Under the pieces are notes generated by a model. The model did no database searches. It was not told the DNA's origin and was given only the letters and a program-made list of their open reading frames with translations. From an uncultured Pseudomonadota bacterium (GTDB lineage Bacteria > Pseudomonadota > Gammaproteobacteria > Ga0077536): a DNA stretch of 64,000 nt. The stretch spans positions 1 through 64,000 of the forward strand of contig CAIKBL010000023.1 in the NCBI GenBank assembly GCA_903825645.1, given 5' to 3'. Within the stretch, counting starts at the first letter, position 1. Each line of letters begins with the position of its first letter. A program made the translations under genes and the position numbers. This document shows positions 1 to 8,889 of the stretch, piece after piece.

Positions 1-60
1 ATTATATAATATATTGATTTAATGAAAATTTTTTAAATTAAAATATCATTTCTAACTTTA
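1..60. other. Extremely AT-rich tract at the window edge
   Basis: The first 60 bases are almost entirely A and T, in a window that is otherwise mostly slightly above 50% G+C. No gene is visible in it. It could be a promoter/UP-element region, a nucleoid-protein binding tract or the edge of an acquired segment. The window ends here, so the left context is unknown. Confidence 0.5.
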
Positions 61-651
61 GTTTCAACCGGTCTCGCCTCCACATCTGACCTCGATCGGC
101 GTGGGTATGTGAACACCCGGTCAGTAAGTCCGAGGAGGATCCCGGCTAGGTTTTGCGGCGCCGCCACGCTGATAATCTCGGGAGATTGCATACGCCGGCC
201 CGAATGCATCGCAAGCGTTTGCAAACGGCCCTCCGTCCCACGAAGAATTGCTCGCAATATCTTTGGCTCTGCGGGCCAACTCAGCAGTCGCAACAGACAC
301 GCACAGAGGGCCAATTCAGGCGCGATGGCGCAGGACCGAAACTGATTGGGGTGGACAATGCTCGTACCCAAGCCCCGAACCACACCAGATCGCGTGACCG
401 AGATGGGCCTGACTCGAAGCACTGGATACCAGTACCTGTGTATGTCGAGGGGTGTGGATCAGCAAGAAACTAAATTTCCGGCTTATGATCGCCGGATGAA
501 AAAAACCGGTTGTTCAGGATGCAAGACGTGCGCTGTCCCAGACTTCAACAGATCCTTCAAATCCCACCAGCCGCTCAAAGATCCGTTAGAGTCGTTTGCC
601 TTTTCCAAGGCTATCTATCCATGATGCAGCAACATAATCAGGCCACCGAGC
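61..651. other. Gap without a recognisable gene
   Basis: About 590 bases with no gene I recognise. Open frames occur on both strands, including a 129-codon minus-strand frame at 33-422, but none shows a known domain, a credible ribosome binding site or a convincing residue pattern. A plus-strand stretch near 370-450 vaguely resembles a helix-turn-helix end of a recombinase, too weakly to call. Confidence 0.4.
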
Positions 652-1113
652 GTGCAACAAACCTTAACCTCAATCCCGCTCACCGCGATAGGTTTTGCCA
701 AGACCGATATGCCAGACGAAGAAATCGCGCGTTGCCGACGAACGCTTGTTTCCGAGATCATCATTGAACCTCAGTACGAAAGCGCGCTAACCGGCATAGA
801 AGCCTACTCGCACTTAATCGTGTTGTTCTGGATGGGACGCACACCGCCCTTTGAAAACGTATTACTACACCCTAGCGCGGAAGCGTCTGCACCCAGGGTG
901 GGCGCATTTGCCATGCGTAGGCGTAACCGACCCAATCCGATTGGACTTGCCGTCGTGGACCTCATTCAGCGGGTCAACAACCGCCTTATCGTGCGGAGAC
1001 TTGACGCGTACGACCAGTCGCCCATTATAGATATCAAGCCGTATGACCATTACGACACGTTCACGCAGCTCAGGGTCCCCGCCTGGTCCAACAGCGCACC
1101 GCGAACTCCTTGA
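652..1113 (+). CDS. trmO: TrmO-like tRNA methyltransferase (TsaA/UPF0066 family)
   Basis: A 153-residue protein of the TsaA/UPF0066 family. In E. coli, TrmO uses S-adenosylmethionine to methylate N6 of t6A37 in tRNA-Thr. The sequence shows the family's IxPxYxxAL-type N-terminal region followed by the conserved RRRNRPNPIGL block near residues 89-99, then a short DIKPYxxxxD segment. It starts at GTG 652, because a stop lies just upstream in frame; the ribosome binding site is weak. It is shorter than E. coli TrmO and lacks its C-terminal extension, as many single-domain members do. Family membership is clear; the exact tRNA substrate is inferred. Confidence 0.8.
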   Translation: MQQTLTSIPLTAIGFAKTDMPDEEIARCRRTLVSEIIIEPQYESALTGIEAYSHLIVLFWMGRTPPFENVLLHPSAEASAPRVGAFAMRRRNRPNPIGLAVVDLIQRVNNRLIVRRLDAYDQSPIIDIKPYDHYDTFTQLRVPAWSNSAPRTP

Positions 1114-1166
1114 CAAACGCCTATCTTCGCTAGTTAGGTCGCTTTGGACAGGCTAAAATAAAGCCA

Positions 1167-1736
1167 ATGATGAAAGCCGCCACCCGCTACCCACCCATCT
1201 TGGAAACCCTATGCCGTTGGAGCTGGTTACTCTGCTTAATTCCTCTACTGCTTTTGTTTCCCGGTCTCGCGGCAAGGGCACTGGAAGAAACGACGTTCGG
1301 GAGCTGGACGGCGAAATGTGAGACGGTCCACGAAAACAAGCTCGGTGGATGCTTCATTTTCCAGAACATTGTGCTGCGAAAAGGGGGGCAACGCGTGCTC
1401 CAGATCGCTATTGGCTATGTTCCGAATACAGCGGAACCGATCGCCTTACTTAGCTTGCCATTGGGCATTTCACTACCTCCCGGTGTCAGCATTGAGTTGT
1501 CAGCTGACAAACCAATAAAGTTTCCGGTGGAGCGCTGTGAACCAACAGGTTGTCGGGCTGGCCTCAAAATAAACGGAGAGCTACTCGACGCACTAACACG
1601 TGCTGAAAAGCTTATCGTGCGTTTCCATGATGCACAACGTCAACCTATTGAAGTTCCGCTCTCTCTGTCGGGATTTAGCGCCGGATTAGCGGCACTGCGT
1701 CAGGAGCCAACCGGAAAGAGAGATCCCGGACAGTAG
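1167..1736 (+). CDS. IalB-like exported protein (invasion-associated locus B family)
   Basis: A 189-residue secreted or periplasmic protein of the invasion-associated locus B family. Residues 19-37 form a hydrophobic signal peptide ending near AARA. The mature part begins with the family's FGSWTAKC-type block and has several cysteines (near AKCE, GGCF, ERCEPTGCR) suited to disulfides. The family is widespread in proteobacteria, mostly of unknown function; the name comes from Bartonella and does not imply invasion here. It ends 17 bases from the convergent DUF192 gene, with no obvious terminator between them. Confidence 0.8.
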   Translation: MMKAATRYPPILETLCRWSWLLCLIPLLLLFPGLAARALEETTFGSWTAKCETVHENKLGGCFIFQNIVLRKGGQRVLQIAIGYVPNTAEPIALLSLPLGISLPPGVSIELSADKPIKFPVERCEPTGCRAGLKINGELLDALTRAEKLIVRFHDAQRQPIEVPLSLSGFSAGLAALRQEPTGKRDPGQ

Positions 1737-1753
1737 CAATTTGATTCGGAAAA

Positions 1754-2242
1754 TCATTTGGGCGCACGCGCGAGGCTACTCAGACAGTTACTCAGCGTCA
1801 ACTGATTGAGGTGCGTGTCAAGTGAGAATGATTGTCCCTCTCCTGCATTCACCTCGAGAATATATCGCACGGCGACCGGGGGCGTGATTAACGAGAGAGA
1901 GAGTGGAGTCGTATCATTCGATAAGTAGAGCAATCGGCCATCTTCTCCAAAGAAGACCATGTCGAGCGGGATCAAAGTGTCCTTCATCCACATTGAGACG
2001 TGCGCCATCTCGCCGAGATCAAAAAACATGGCGTGATGCGGGCTTAGCGTTTTTCGGCCCATCAATCCCCTTTCTCTCTCAGCGGGTTCCAGCGCCATTT
2101 CCGAAACGAAAGAAAAATCGCGTCCCTCCGTGGTCAGCAACAACGTACAAGTCTGCAATGCATGGGCACGCCCGCTCGTGAAAAGTAGTGGAATCACCAA
2201 AAAAACGAAACTAATTTGCGTGCGGTAAGAAGCAGTAAACAT
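1754..2242 (-). CDS. DUF192 family exported protein
   Basis: A 162-residue DUF192 protein with an N-terminal signal peptide (hydrophobic core in the first 20 residues, ending near GRAHA). Family signatures are present: ERGLMGR and, further on, MWMKDTLIPLDMVF. The structure of family members is a small beta barrel of unknown function. I chose the ATG at 2242 because a GAGG lies eight bases upstream; an in-frame ATG at 2272 would add ten residues ahead of the signal peptide. It is convergent with the IalB-like gene and lies 60 bases downstream of the epimerase-like gene on the same strand, so the two may be cotranscribed. Confidence 0.82.
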   Translation of the reverse strand: MFTASYRTQISFVFLVIPLLFTSGRAHALQTCTLLLTTEGRDFSFVSEMALEPAERERGLMGRKTLSPHHAMFFDLGEMAHVSMWMKDTLIPLDMVFFGEDGRLLYLSNDTTPLSLSLITPPVAVRYILEVNAGEGQSFSLDTHLNQLTLSNCLSSLARAPK

Positions 2243-2302
2243 AGGTTTAACCTCAGTTGTAGCGACAGGCATCCCTAAATGCCGCGTGTGGGTTTCATAG
2301 GG

Positions 2303-3166
2303 TCACTCTGTCCCTTCGGTTCCTAGGGCATCCGGCAGCCCCTCTCGATAGCTAGGGAACCGCGGCCACCAGCCCAACCGTTCGTAAGACGAGCTCGGAT
2401 CTACCGCTTTGCCTTGGTCCCCATCCCCACGGGTCCTGTCGAACACAGGCGGCGCAGCGCCAATCTCCCGTGCGAGAAATCGGTAATAATCTTCCCGTAC
2501 AACCGGTGTTCCATCGCTCCCAACTTCTATGCGTAGAGCTCCCTGCGGGTGCATGCACCGGCGCAGTAACCCAACGGCATCAGCTGCATGAATCAGATTG
2601 AGTAATGCCGATGGTTCACCCGGCACGGGCCTGCCCTCCCTCAACGCTCGGGCACCTATCACCCTCCCGGGTCCGTAGATACCCGCTAGCCGAACGATGC
2701 GGCCTCCGGGCAGTTCTGACCAGCATTCCTCTATCGCACACAATCTCCGTTCGCGTTCGGTGACCGGTCGGATTTCTGTCGTCGCCGTAACGATACCTCC
2801 GGCGCACTCGCCATAAATGCCTGTGCTCGAGGTCAACACCGCCCGGTTGACTGGAAGTCGCTGAAGAAGCGCTTTCAATCGTTCTCTGGACAACGTGTCG
2901 GCGAGCGCAGAAGGAGGTAACAAGCAGAAGACATCGAGACGGTCAATACGATCTAGTACAGGCTGGATAGAATGTGTCTGCGGATCTGCGGGATCAAACA
3001 ATATTCCCGAAGCGCCCAACTCATTCTTAAGTGTAGCTAGACGTTCCGGTGACCGAGACGTCGCGAAAACTGTGGTACCTGTCTGACCAAGTTGATGAGC
3101 CAGTATCGTGCCCAGATAACCACAGCCGATGATAAGACTGCCGTGTCTCACGTCCGTCCCTTCCAT
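2303..3166 (-). CDS. NAD(P)-binding epimerase/dehydratase-like protein (extended SDR, YeeZ-like)
   Basis: About 287 residues, with a Rossmann nucleotide-binding motif near the N-terminus (LIIGCGYLGT, a GxGxxG variant), an SSTGIYG segment in the position of the extended-SDR catalytic region, and RLAGIYGPGR further on. This pattern fits YeeZ-like atypical or extended SDRs rather than a sugar epimerase of known substrate. The start is uncertain: ATG 3166 is listed, but GTG 3151, preceded by AAGGGAC, is equally plausible; the open frame runs to 3250. The substrate is unknown. Confidence 0.7.
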   Translation of the reverse strand: MEGTDVRHGSLIIGCGYLGTILAHQLGQTGTTVFATSRSPERLATLKNELGASGILFDPADPQTHSIQPVLDRIDRLDVFCLLPPSALADTLSRERLKALLQRLPVNRAVLTSSTGIYGECAGGIVTATTEIRPVTERERRLCAIEECWSELPGGRIVRLAGIYGPGRVIGARALREGRPVPGEPSALLNLIHAADAVGLLRRCMHPQGALRIEVGSDGTPVVREDYYRFLAREIGAAPPVFDRTRGDGDQGKAVDPSSSYERLGWWPRFPSYREGLPDALGTEGTE

Positions 3167-3703
3167 CGGTGTGCAGAATGCTCGCAGAATGACGCGACGC
3201 GCGTAAAAATTTCCCGACGACACATTATGGCCAACTCCCTCCATCCGCACTCGTCATAAATCCGCACCATGCGCGATTATTTCGACCATCAGATCAAATC
3301 CGGCGCTGTATGGAATTAGGCGTCAGTAACAGCCCGGACCACTAACCATCCTTCGGTATATCAGCGCTTACGCAATGCCATTCCCGAGAACCGATTGAAT
3401 CAGGCCATCAGACCGGACGCCGCGACCTGACAACCAAACTCCCTGCCACCAGTCCAAGTACAGGTTGATCTTCTGAAAATTGATGAGGGAAAGAAAAAAA
3501 TCGTGCCGTCAACGCACGACATCGTAGAAGCCTAGGCCTCGAGCCTGCCAGCCATGCGCCCACGACAACACAGGCTGCGGCAACATTCCTTAAATTCGAG
3601 CTTCGACGCCCGAACGAACGCGATTCGGTCGCTTTTCGTTGGAAAGCCTGGACCTAGCGATCTAAACCGCGAAGCCCATTTATTAAGACGATAATGACCC
3701 GCA
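3167..3703. other. Intergenic region with a minus-strand terminator
   Basis: Roughly 500 bases between the epimerase-like gene and the GGDEF/EAL gene. I see no coding sequence with family resemblance. It holds a clear intrinsic terminator (3494-3519) for the leftward two-component operon and presumably the promoter of the epimerase-like gene downstream of it. Confidence 0.5.
3494..3519 (-). terminator. Intrinsic terminator after the two-component/GGDEF-EAL operon
   Basis: Read on the minus strand, a six-base-pair GC-rich stem (TCGTGC at 3501-3506 pairing with GCACGA at 3514-3519, seven-base loop) is followed directly by seven T residues. It lies about 185 bases past the stop of the GGDEF-EAL gene, so the transcript would carry a moderately long 3' tail. 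Confidence 0.72.
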
Positions 3704-5836
3704 TCAGTGAGCCACAAAGGTGGAAACTTCCGTTGTCAGATGTCCCCCTACACGCAGATAGTCGCTGACGGCGTCCTGATGCATCGGCCGAGAGTACCAA
3801 TAACCCTGCGCGGAGGGGCAATGCATCGCGCGCAAACGACGAACCTGATCTGCCGTTTCCACACCTTCGGCCACGACCTTCATCCCCAGTGTTGCACTCA
3901 GTGTAATGATGGCCTCGACAATTGCGCTGCTGTCGATCTTATCGGACATCGTTTGTATAAAGCTCCGGTCAATTTTTAGCGTGTCATAACGGAATCTTTG
4001 CAAATAGCTTAGCGAAGAATAACCCGTTCCAAAATCGTCAACATGGAGCTCTACGCCGAGATCCCGAAGATCCGCGAGTGTACTCAACACCAGATCGCCG
4101 TGATCCATGACAACACGTTCCGTAATTTCCAACCGAAGTGAGTTGGGTGCTAACCCGCAATCTTCGAGAAGCGCTGCAATACGTTTTGCCATGTCATCGG
4201 TCAGGAAGAGACGTCCAGAAACATTGACACTCATCGTGAGTGGAGGAACGCCTGGGAAAAGACGCTGCCACACGGCCAGTTGGTGGCATGCGTGTTCGAT
4301 CACCCACCAGCCTATGGGTGCGACGAGACTGGTGTCTTCAACCACTCCAATGAATTCTTCCGGCATGACCAGTCCCCGACTGGGATGATGCCAGCGCAGT
4401 AGGGCTTCGAACCCTTCTACCCGTTCGCTTCGTAGGTCGACGATCGGCTGATAATAAATCTCGAACTCGCCCTTATCGAGAGCTCGTCGCAGATCCGTCT
4501 CCAGGCGGTGCTGGAACATGGCCTGATCGTGCATATAAGTGTCGAATACGGCATAAGTTGCCTGACCAGCGCTCTTGGCTCGATACATCGCGATATCGGC
4601 ATCTCGCAACATCTCATCCGGAGCACGATAAATTTCCGAGCTAACGGCAATCCCTATGCTTGCTGATGTGTAGACCGTATGGGCCTCGATTTCGAATTCG
4701 AGCGCGAGCGCTTCCTGCACACGTTCCACAACGTAAATCGGGTCGCTCGGGCCTGCGATATCGTTGAGCACGATCCCGAACTCATCGCCACCCAAGCGAG
4801 CCAGCGTATCGCCGGGCCTCAAACATCCTAAAATGCGGCTAGCAACCTGCGCCAACAGTTCGTCTCCAACGGCGTGCCCCAAGCTGTCATTAATGTGTTT
4901 AAAGCGATCAAGATCGAAAAACAAGACGGCAAACAGTTTAGAAGGATCTCGTCGAAACCGACGTAGTATCAGATCCAGACGGTCCATGAACAAAATACGG
5001 TTCGGCAAGCCCGTCAACGCATCATGCATGGCCTCGTGTAGCAAACGAGCCTCGGTTTGCTTGCGACGCGTAATGTCGGTCATAGAACCTGCCATCCGCA
5101 GCGCGGTACCCACTTCGTCCTTAATCGCCACACCACGCGTCGATACCCAACGAACATCACCACCCTTGGTCATCATGCGATATTCGCACTCGAAATATTG
5201 CGTTCGTCCTTCTAGATGTTGATTCAGCGCCTCATTGAAGCGTTCGCGATCGCGCTGGTCAACGCGCTCGAACCATTCGCGAACTTGATCGGCGATCTCG
5301 CCATCCGAATAGCCTAAGATCCCCTTCCATCGAGACGAAAAATAAACTTCATCTTCCCGAATTTCCCAATCCCAAATACCATCATTAGCGCCTGAAACAG
5401 CGAGTGCGTAGCGCTGTTCGCTCTCCCGCAGGGCTTTATCCACTCGGAAACGTTCGATCGCATAACGAATCGCTCTACCGAGGGTCGGACCATCCACTTC
5501 ACGTTTAATAAGGTAGTCTTGCGCGCCCTCGCGCAGTGCTTTGGTGCCAAGCTCTGCGCTAGTCTGATTGGTCAATACGATAATGGGGGTCTGCGGTGCG
5601 GATTTTCGCATGCGCTGACAGACTTCGAGCCCAGCCCCATCCGGCAAATTCAGATCCAACAAAATGACATCGTAGCGTTCGTCGCTAGCTCGTTCGAGCC
5701 CTGGGGTAAGACGGTCGCAATGGTCGATGATAAACCGCCACCCACTGACTCGTCGCAGGTGTTTGGTAACCAGTTGCGCCTCTGATTCGATGTCTTCCAC
5801 CAGCAGAAGCTTGCAGGTGACACTCAATTCCGTCAT
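3704..5836 (-). CDS. Response regulator with PAS, GGDEF and EAL domains (cyclic-di-GMP enzyme)
   Basis: A 710-residue protein. Residues 8-125 are a receiver domain with acidic D15, phospho-acceptor D61 and K111. A PAS/PAC region spans about 140-258. The GGDEF domain (about 270-430) has intact GGDEF at 349-353 and an RxxD inhibitory site (RPGD, 340-343) five residues before it. The EAL domain (about 445-700) keeps EAL at 477-479, the NVS, LEITE, DDFGTGYSS and AEGVE motifs expected of an active phosphodiesterase. Both enzyme domains look catalytically competent, so net output must be regulated. Its ATG overlaps the kinase stop by one base (TGATG), implying translational coupling; the kinase is the likely phosphodonor. 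Confidence 0.93.
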   Translation of the reverse strand: MTELSVTCKLLLVEDIESEAQLVTKHLRRVSGWRFIIDHCDRLTPGLERASDERYDVILLDLNLPDGAGLEVCQRMRKSAPQTPIIVLTNQTSAELGTKALREGAQDYLIKREVDGPTLGRAIRYAIERFRVDKALRESEQRYALAVSGANDGIWDWEIREDEVYFSSRWKGILGYSDGEIADQVREWFERVDQRDRERFNEALNQHLEGRTQYFECEYRMMTKGGDVRWVSTRGVAIKDEVGTALRMAGSMTDITRRKQTEARLLHEAMHDALTGLPNRILFMDRLDLILRRFRRDPSKLFAVLFFDLDRFKHINDSLGHAVGDELLAQVASRILGCLRPGDTLARLGGDEFGIVLNDIAGPSDPIYVVERVQEALALEFEIEAHTVYTSASIGIAVSSEIYRAPDEMLRDADIAMYRAKSAGQATYAVFDTYMHDQAMFQHRLETDLRRALDKGEFEIYYQPIVDLRSERVEGFEALLRWHHPSRGLVMPEEFIGVVEDTSLVAPIGWWVIEHACHQLAVWQRLFPGVPPLTMSVNVSGRLFLTDDMAKRIAALLEDCGLAPNSLRLEITERVVMDHGDLVLSTLADLRDLGVELHVDDFGTGYSSLSYLQRFRYDTLKIDRSFIQTMSDKIDSSAIVEAIITLSATLGMKVVAEGVETADQVRRLRAMHCPSAQGYWYSRPMHQDAVSDYLRVGGHLTTEVSTFVAH

Positions 5837-7380
5837 CAGTTCTGAACTCCACCGCGGGCGCTACGAATACCAGTGGTGCGTAAAGCAGCGCCTTTGAATT
5901 CAATGATAAAGCAGCTACCGCGCCCGGGTGTCGATTCGACCAGAATCTCGCCCCCGTTCGCGCGCACAATTTGCCTGCAGATAGCGAGACCCACGCCGAT
6001 CCCTGGATACTCTCGTTCGTTATGAAGCCGTTGAAACATGCCAAAAATTCGGCCGACGTCTCGCGGTTCTATCCCGATGCCATTGTCCTCGACCAAAATG
6101 CGTACAGCATCTCCATTCTTTTCGGCGCTAATACGAACGCGGGGAATTTTGTTTCCTCGGAACTTGAGCGCGTTCGCGAGGAGATTCTGAAAAACCTGGA
6201 CCATCTGCTGACGATTAACGATGAGTGCCGGCAACGTATGTCGTTCAATCGTGGCACTTGTCTGCTCAATTTCGCTCCGCAGATTTTCCATGGCATCCTG
6301 CAGGGCGCCATCAAGATTCACCAACTCGGGTTCCCGCTGGTCCGCCCGCACCGAGGCGATCTGCAGCATACCGTCCAGCATGAGCTGCATGCGTGCGGTA
6401 AGCGCACCGATTTCCCTTGCGGCAAGACGTGCCTCAAGGCCATCCGGAGCATCCGTGACCGCGAGTGTTTTAGCATGGCTAGCGAGTGAATTCAGTGGTG
6501 CCTGAAGGTCGTGGGACACGGCGAAGAGGAGATTATCGAGCTCGCTTTCGCCACCCGTTGGCTGCGGTGACGGACCGACCGAAATCCATCGCGTGATATC
6601 GAAAAGCTGCACTGCCCATAAGGCCTGTGCGGATGTTTGACCATCGATAGGGGTTGCGGTGAGCACAACTAACGGCCGCTCCTCACCGTTGACGCTCACC
6701 GTGCCACTAAACTCCCAACGCTCCCGCACACCCGATACGCGTCGGCGGCATTCTTCCTGCCCACCCGGCTCCACCAATAGTTGATCAAATAGACCTTCGA
6801 CTAATTCGTAGCGGGCCCGTTTGAAGAGTTCCTCAAACTCGCGATTTACGGCCGCAATCCGTCCATCGTTGCTTAGCAGACAGGCCGGAACAGAGAACAC
6901 GCCCGTAAGCATCGTGCCCGGGCCTAGGGGGAAACGCCCATGCAACTCACGAGCGGCGCGTAAACGCTCACCGAGGGCAATCGGCATGGTCAGGAAACCC
7001 GCGCTGGTCTTATTCGTACGGCCGTCAACACCGCATCCGACACATTCCAGGACGCTTGGGAGCGCGTCTGCGGTGAACAGCCAGAACAGACTGTGAGGCG
7101 AGCGTCTGCGGATCTGGGATGCGAGAAGCGCGACCTCGACAAAACTCCGCCCTGGATCAGCGACCAGTGCATCCACAGGCCCCGCGCTCACGTGCTGGGC
7201 TATCTCAAGGGCTGAAGATGCCTCCAGAATCTCAAAACCCGAATCAGAGCTGCGTAAAGCAAGCGCGAGCAAGCCTCGGTCGTTACGCTCTTCGTCGAAG
7301 ATTATTATTCTGTATTTATAATTCAATGGCTTGCAGCTGACTTTGGACGTCTTTACTAATCCGGAGAAAGCATATTGCAT
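5836..7380 (-). CDS. PAS-containing sensor histidine kinase with degenerate receiver domain
   Basis: A soluble kinase of about 514 residues with no membrane segment. Residues 22-140 resemble a receiver domain, but the usual aspartate pocket is not preserved. A PAS-like domain follows (about 160-265). The H-box SHDLQAPLNSL carries H290, and the ATPase domain shows the N box (NLLANALKFRG), DNGIGI and GVGLAICRQI. The C-terminal region resembles the phytochrome/bacteriophytochrome-type kinases. It is the first gene of a two-gene operon with the GGDEF-EAL regulator. Start: ATG 7380 chosen; a TTG at 7464 in frame would add 28 residues of low-complexity basic sequence. Confidence 0.87.
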   Translation of the reverse strand: MQYAFSGLVKTSKVSCKPLNYKYRIIIFDEERNDRGLLALALRSSDSGFEILEASSALEIAQHVSAGPVDALVADPGRSFVEVALLASQIRRRSPHSLFWLFTADALPSVLECVGCGVDGRTNKTSAGFLTMPIALGERLRAARELHGRFPLGPGTMLTGVFSVPACLLSNDGRIAAVNREFEELFKRARYELVEGLFDQLLVEPGGQEECRRRVSGVRERWEFSGTVSVNGEERPLVVLTATPIDGQTSAQALWAVQLFDITRWISVGPSPQPTGGESELDNLLFAVSHDLQAPLNSLASHAKTLAVTDAPDGLEARLAAREIGALTARMQLMLDGMLQIASVRADQREPELVNLDGALQDAMENLRSEIEQTSATIERHTLPALIVNRQQMVQVFQNLLANALKFRGNKIPRVRISAEKNGDAVRILVEDNGIGIEPRDVGRIFGMFQRLHNEREYPGIGVGLAICRQIVRANGGEILVESTPGRGSCFIIEFKGAALRTTGIRSARGGVQN

Positions 7381-7575
7381 GCCCCGCCGTTTCTCAATTA
7401 AAACTTTGTGACGAAACGCACCTCCTGAACATTTTCTCCCCGAATTTAGTGCTGTCGACCGCAATCAGACCGTCAGGGCGCCTACGAAGGGCCATCATGC
7501 CCCGACACCGACATGACAACGGAGGGCTGTTTGTGGAACACTTGGCGTGCATTTAGGTATCTGGGAGATAAGGCA

Positions 7576-8871
7576 TTGGCTACGCAAGCTTCGGCGCCGA
7601 TTGGCGGCAGCAAAATTACAATTTCAAACGGACGTCTGACGGTTCCCGACGATCCGGTCATTCCATTTATTGAAGGTGACGGCATCGGACCTGACGTTTG
7701 GCGGGCGAGCCAACGCGTCATGGATGCGGCCGTGGCAAAAGCCTATGGCGGCAAGCGAAAAATCGCATGGCTTGAAGTTCTGGCCGGAGAGAAAGCCAAC
7801 AACCTGACGGGCTCTTGGCTACCGGATGCAACACTCGACGCCTGCCGCGAATATCTGGTTGCCATAAAGGGACCATTGACGACCCCAGTAGGTGGCGGAA
7901 TTCGTTCGCTCAACGTGGCGTTGCGCCAAATTTTAGATCTTTACGTTTGCCTCCGACCAGTTCGTTGGTTCGAAGGCGTACCTTCGCCAGTAAAACACCC
8001 GGAAGCCGTGGACATGGTTATCTTCCGGGAGAACTGCGAGGATATTTATGCGGGTATCGAATTCGAATCGGGCTCCGCAGACTGCAAACGCTTCATGTCC
8101 ATGTTTGAAGAAGCGTTCCCCGCCTTATTTAAGAAGATTCGCTTCCCGGAAAATTCCGGAATAGGAATCAAACCGGTATCTCGCGATGGGAGCTCGCGTC
8201 TGATGCGCGCGGCAATCCGTTATGCAATCGCCAATAATCGTAAGAGTGTCACCCTCGTCCATAAGGGGAACATCATGAAGTTCACCGAAGGGGCGTTCCG
8301 TAACTGGGGTTACGATGTCGCTGAAACGGAATTCGGCAACGAGACCTACACTTGGAATCAATGGGAAAAAACCGTTGCCGCACAGGGAAGCAAAGCGGCG
8401 AATGCCGAGCAGGATGCTGCGCTGGCGGCGGGCAAACTGTTAATTAAAGACTCCATCGCAGATATCACTCTCCAGCAGGTCATGACGCGGCCACGCGAAT
8501 TTGACGTGATAGCGACGCTTAACTTGAATGGTGATTACCTCTCCGACGCACTTGCTGCGCAGGTTGGGGGGATTGGGATAGCACCTGGCGGTAATATCAA
8601 TTACGAAACTGGACACGCCATTTTCGAAGCTACTCATGGCACAGCTCCGAAATATGCGAATCAGGACAAAGTGAATCCAGGTTCAGTTCTGCTCTCAGGT
8701 GAAATGATGTTCCGCTACCTTGGATGGACCGAGGTTGCGGACATGATGATCAAGGCCATGGACCGCACGATCCATGACCGAATTGTCACTTATGACTTTG
8801 CTCGCTTGATGGACAACGCGAAGGAAGTTAAATGCAGCGAATTCGGTACCGCACTGATTGAACGACTCTAA
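7576..8871 (+). CDS. icd: NADP-type isocitrate dehydrogenase
   Basis: Oxidative decarboxylation of isocitrate to 2-oxoglutarate in the TCA cycle. The protein matches the E. coli Icd pattern throughout: [10 protein letters not shown] near the N-terminus, the substrate loop [41 protein letters not shown] and the C-terminal GTAPKYA. The phospho-regulatory serine region is the GGGIRSLNV loop. A TTG at 7576, preceded by GGGAGATAAGG, gives 431 residues and fits the family length best; an upstream ATG at 7513 would add 21 residues without an evident ribosome site. aceK, whose product phosphorylates this enzyme, follows 18 bases after the stop, so the two form an operon. Confidence 0.95.
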   Translation: MATQASAPIGGSKITISNGRLTVPDDPVIPFIEGDGIGPDVWRASQRVMDAAVAKAYGGKRKIAWLEVLAGEKANNLTGSWLPDATLDACREYLVAIKGPLTTPVGGGIRSLNVALRQILDLYVCLRPVRWFEGVPSPVKHPEAVDMVIFRENCEDIYAGIEFESGSADCKRFMSMFEEAFPALFKKIRFPENSGIGIKPVSRDGSSRLMRAAIRYAIANNRKSVTLVHKGNIMKFTEGAFRNWGYDVAETEFGNETYTWNQWEKTVAAQGSKAANAEQDAALAAGKLLIKDSIADITLQQVMTRPREFDVIATLNLNGDYLSDALAAQVGGIGIAPGGNINYETGHAIFEATHGTAPKYANQDKVNPGSVLLSGEMMFRYLGWTEVADMMIKAMDRTIHDRIVTYDFARLMDNAKEVKCSEFGTALIERL

Positions 8872-8889
8872 GAAAGGGCTTTCTGACTC

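Noticed and set aside
33-422. A 129-codon minus-strand open frame at the left edge
   Set aside because: No ribosome site, no family resemblance and a composition typical of a frame antisense to nothing; not called as a gene.
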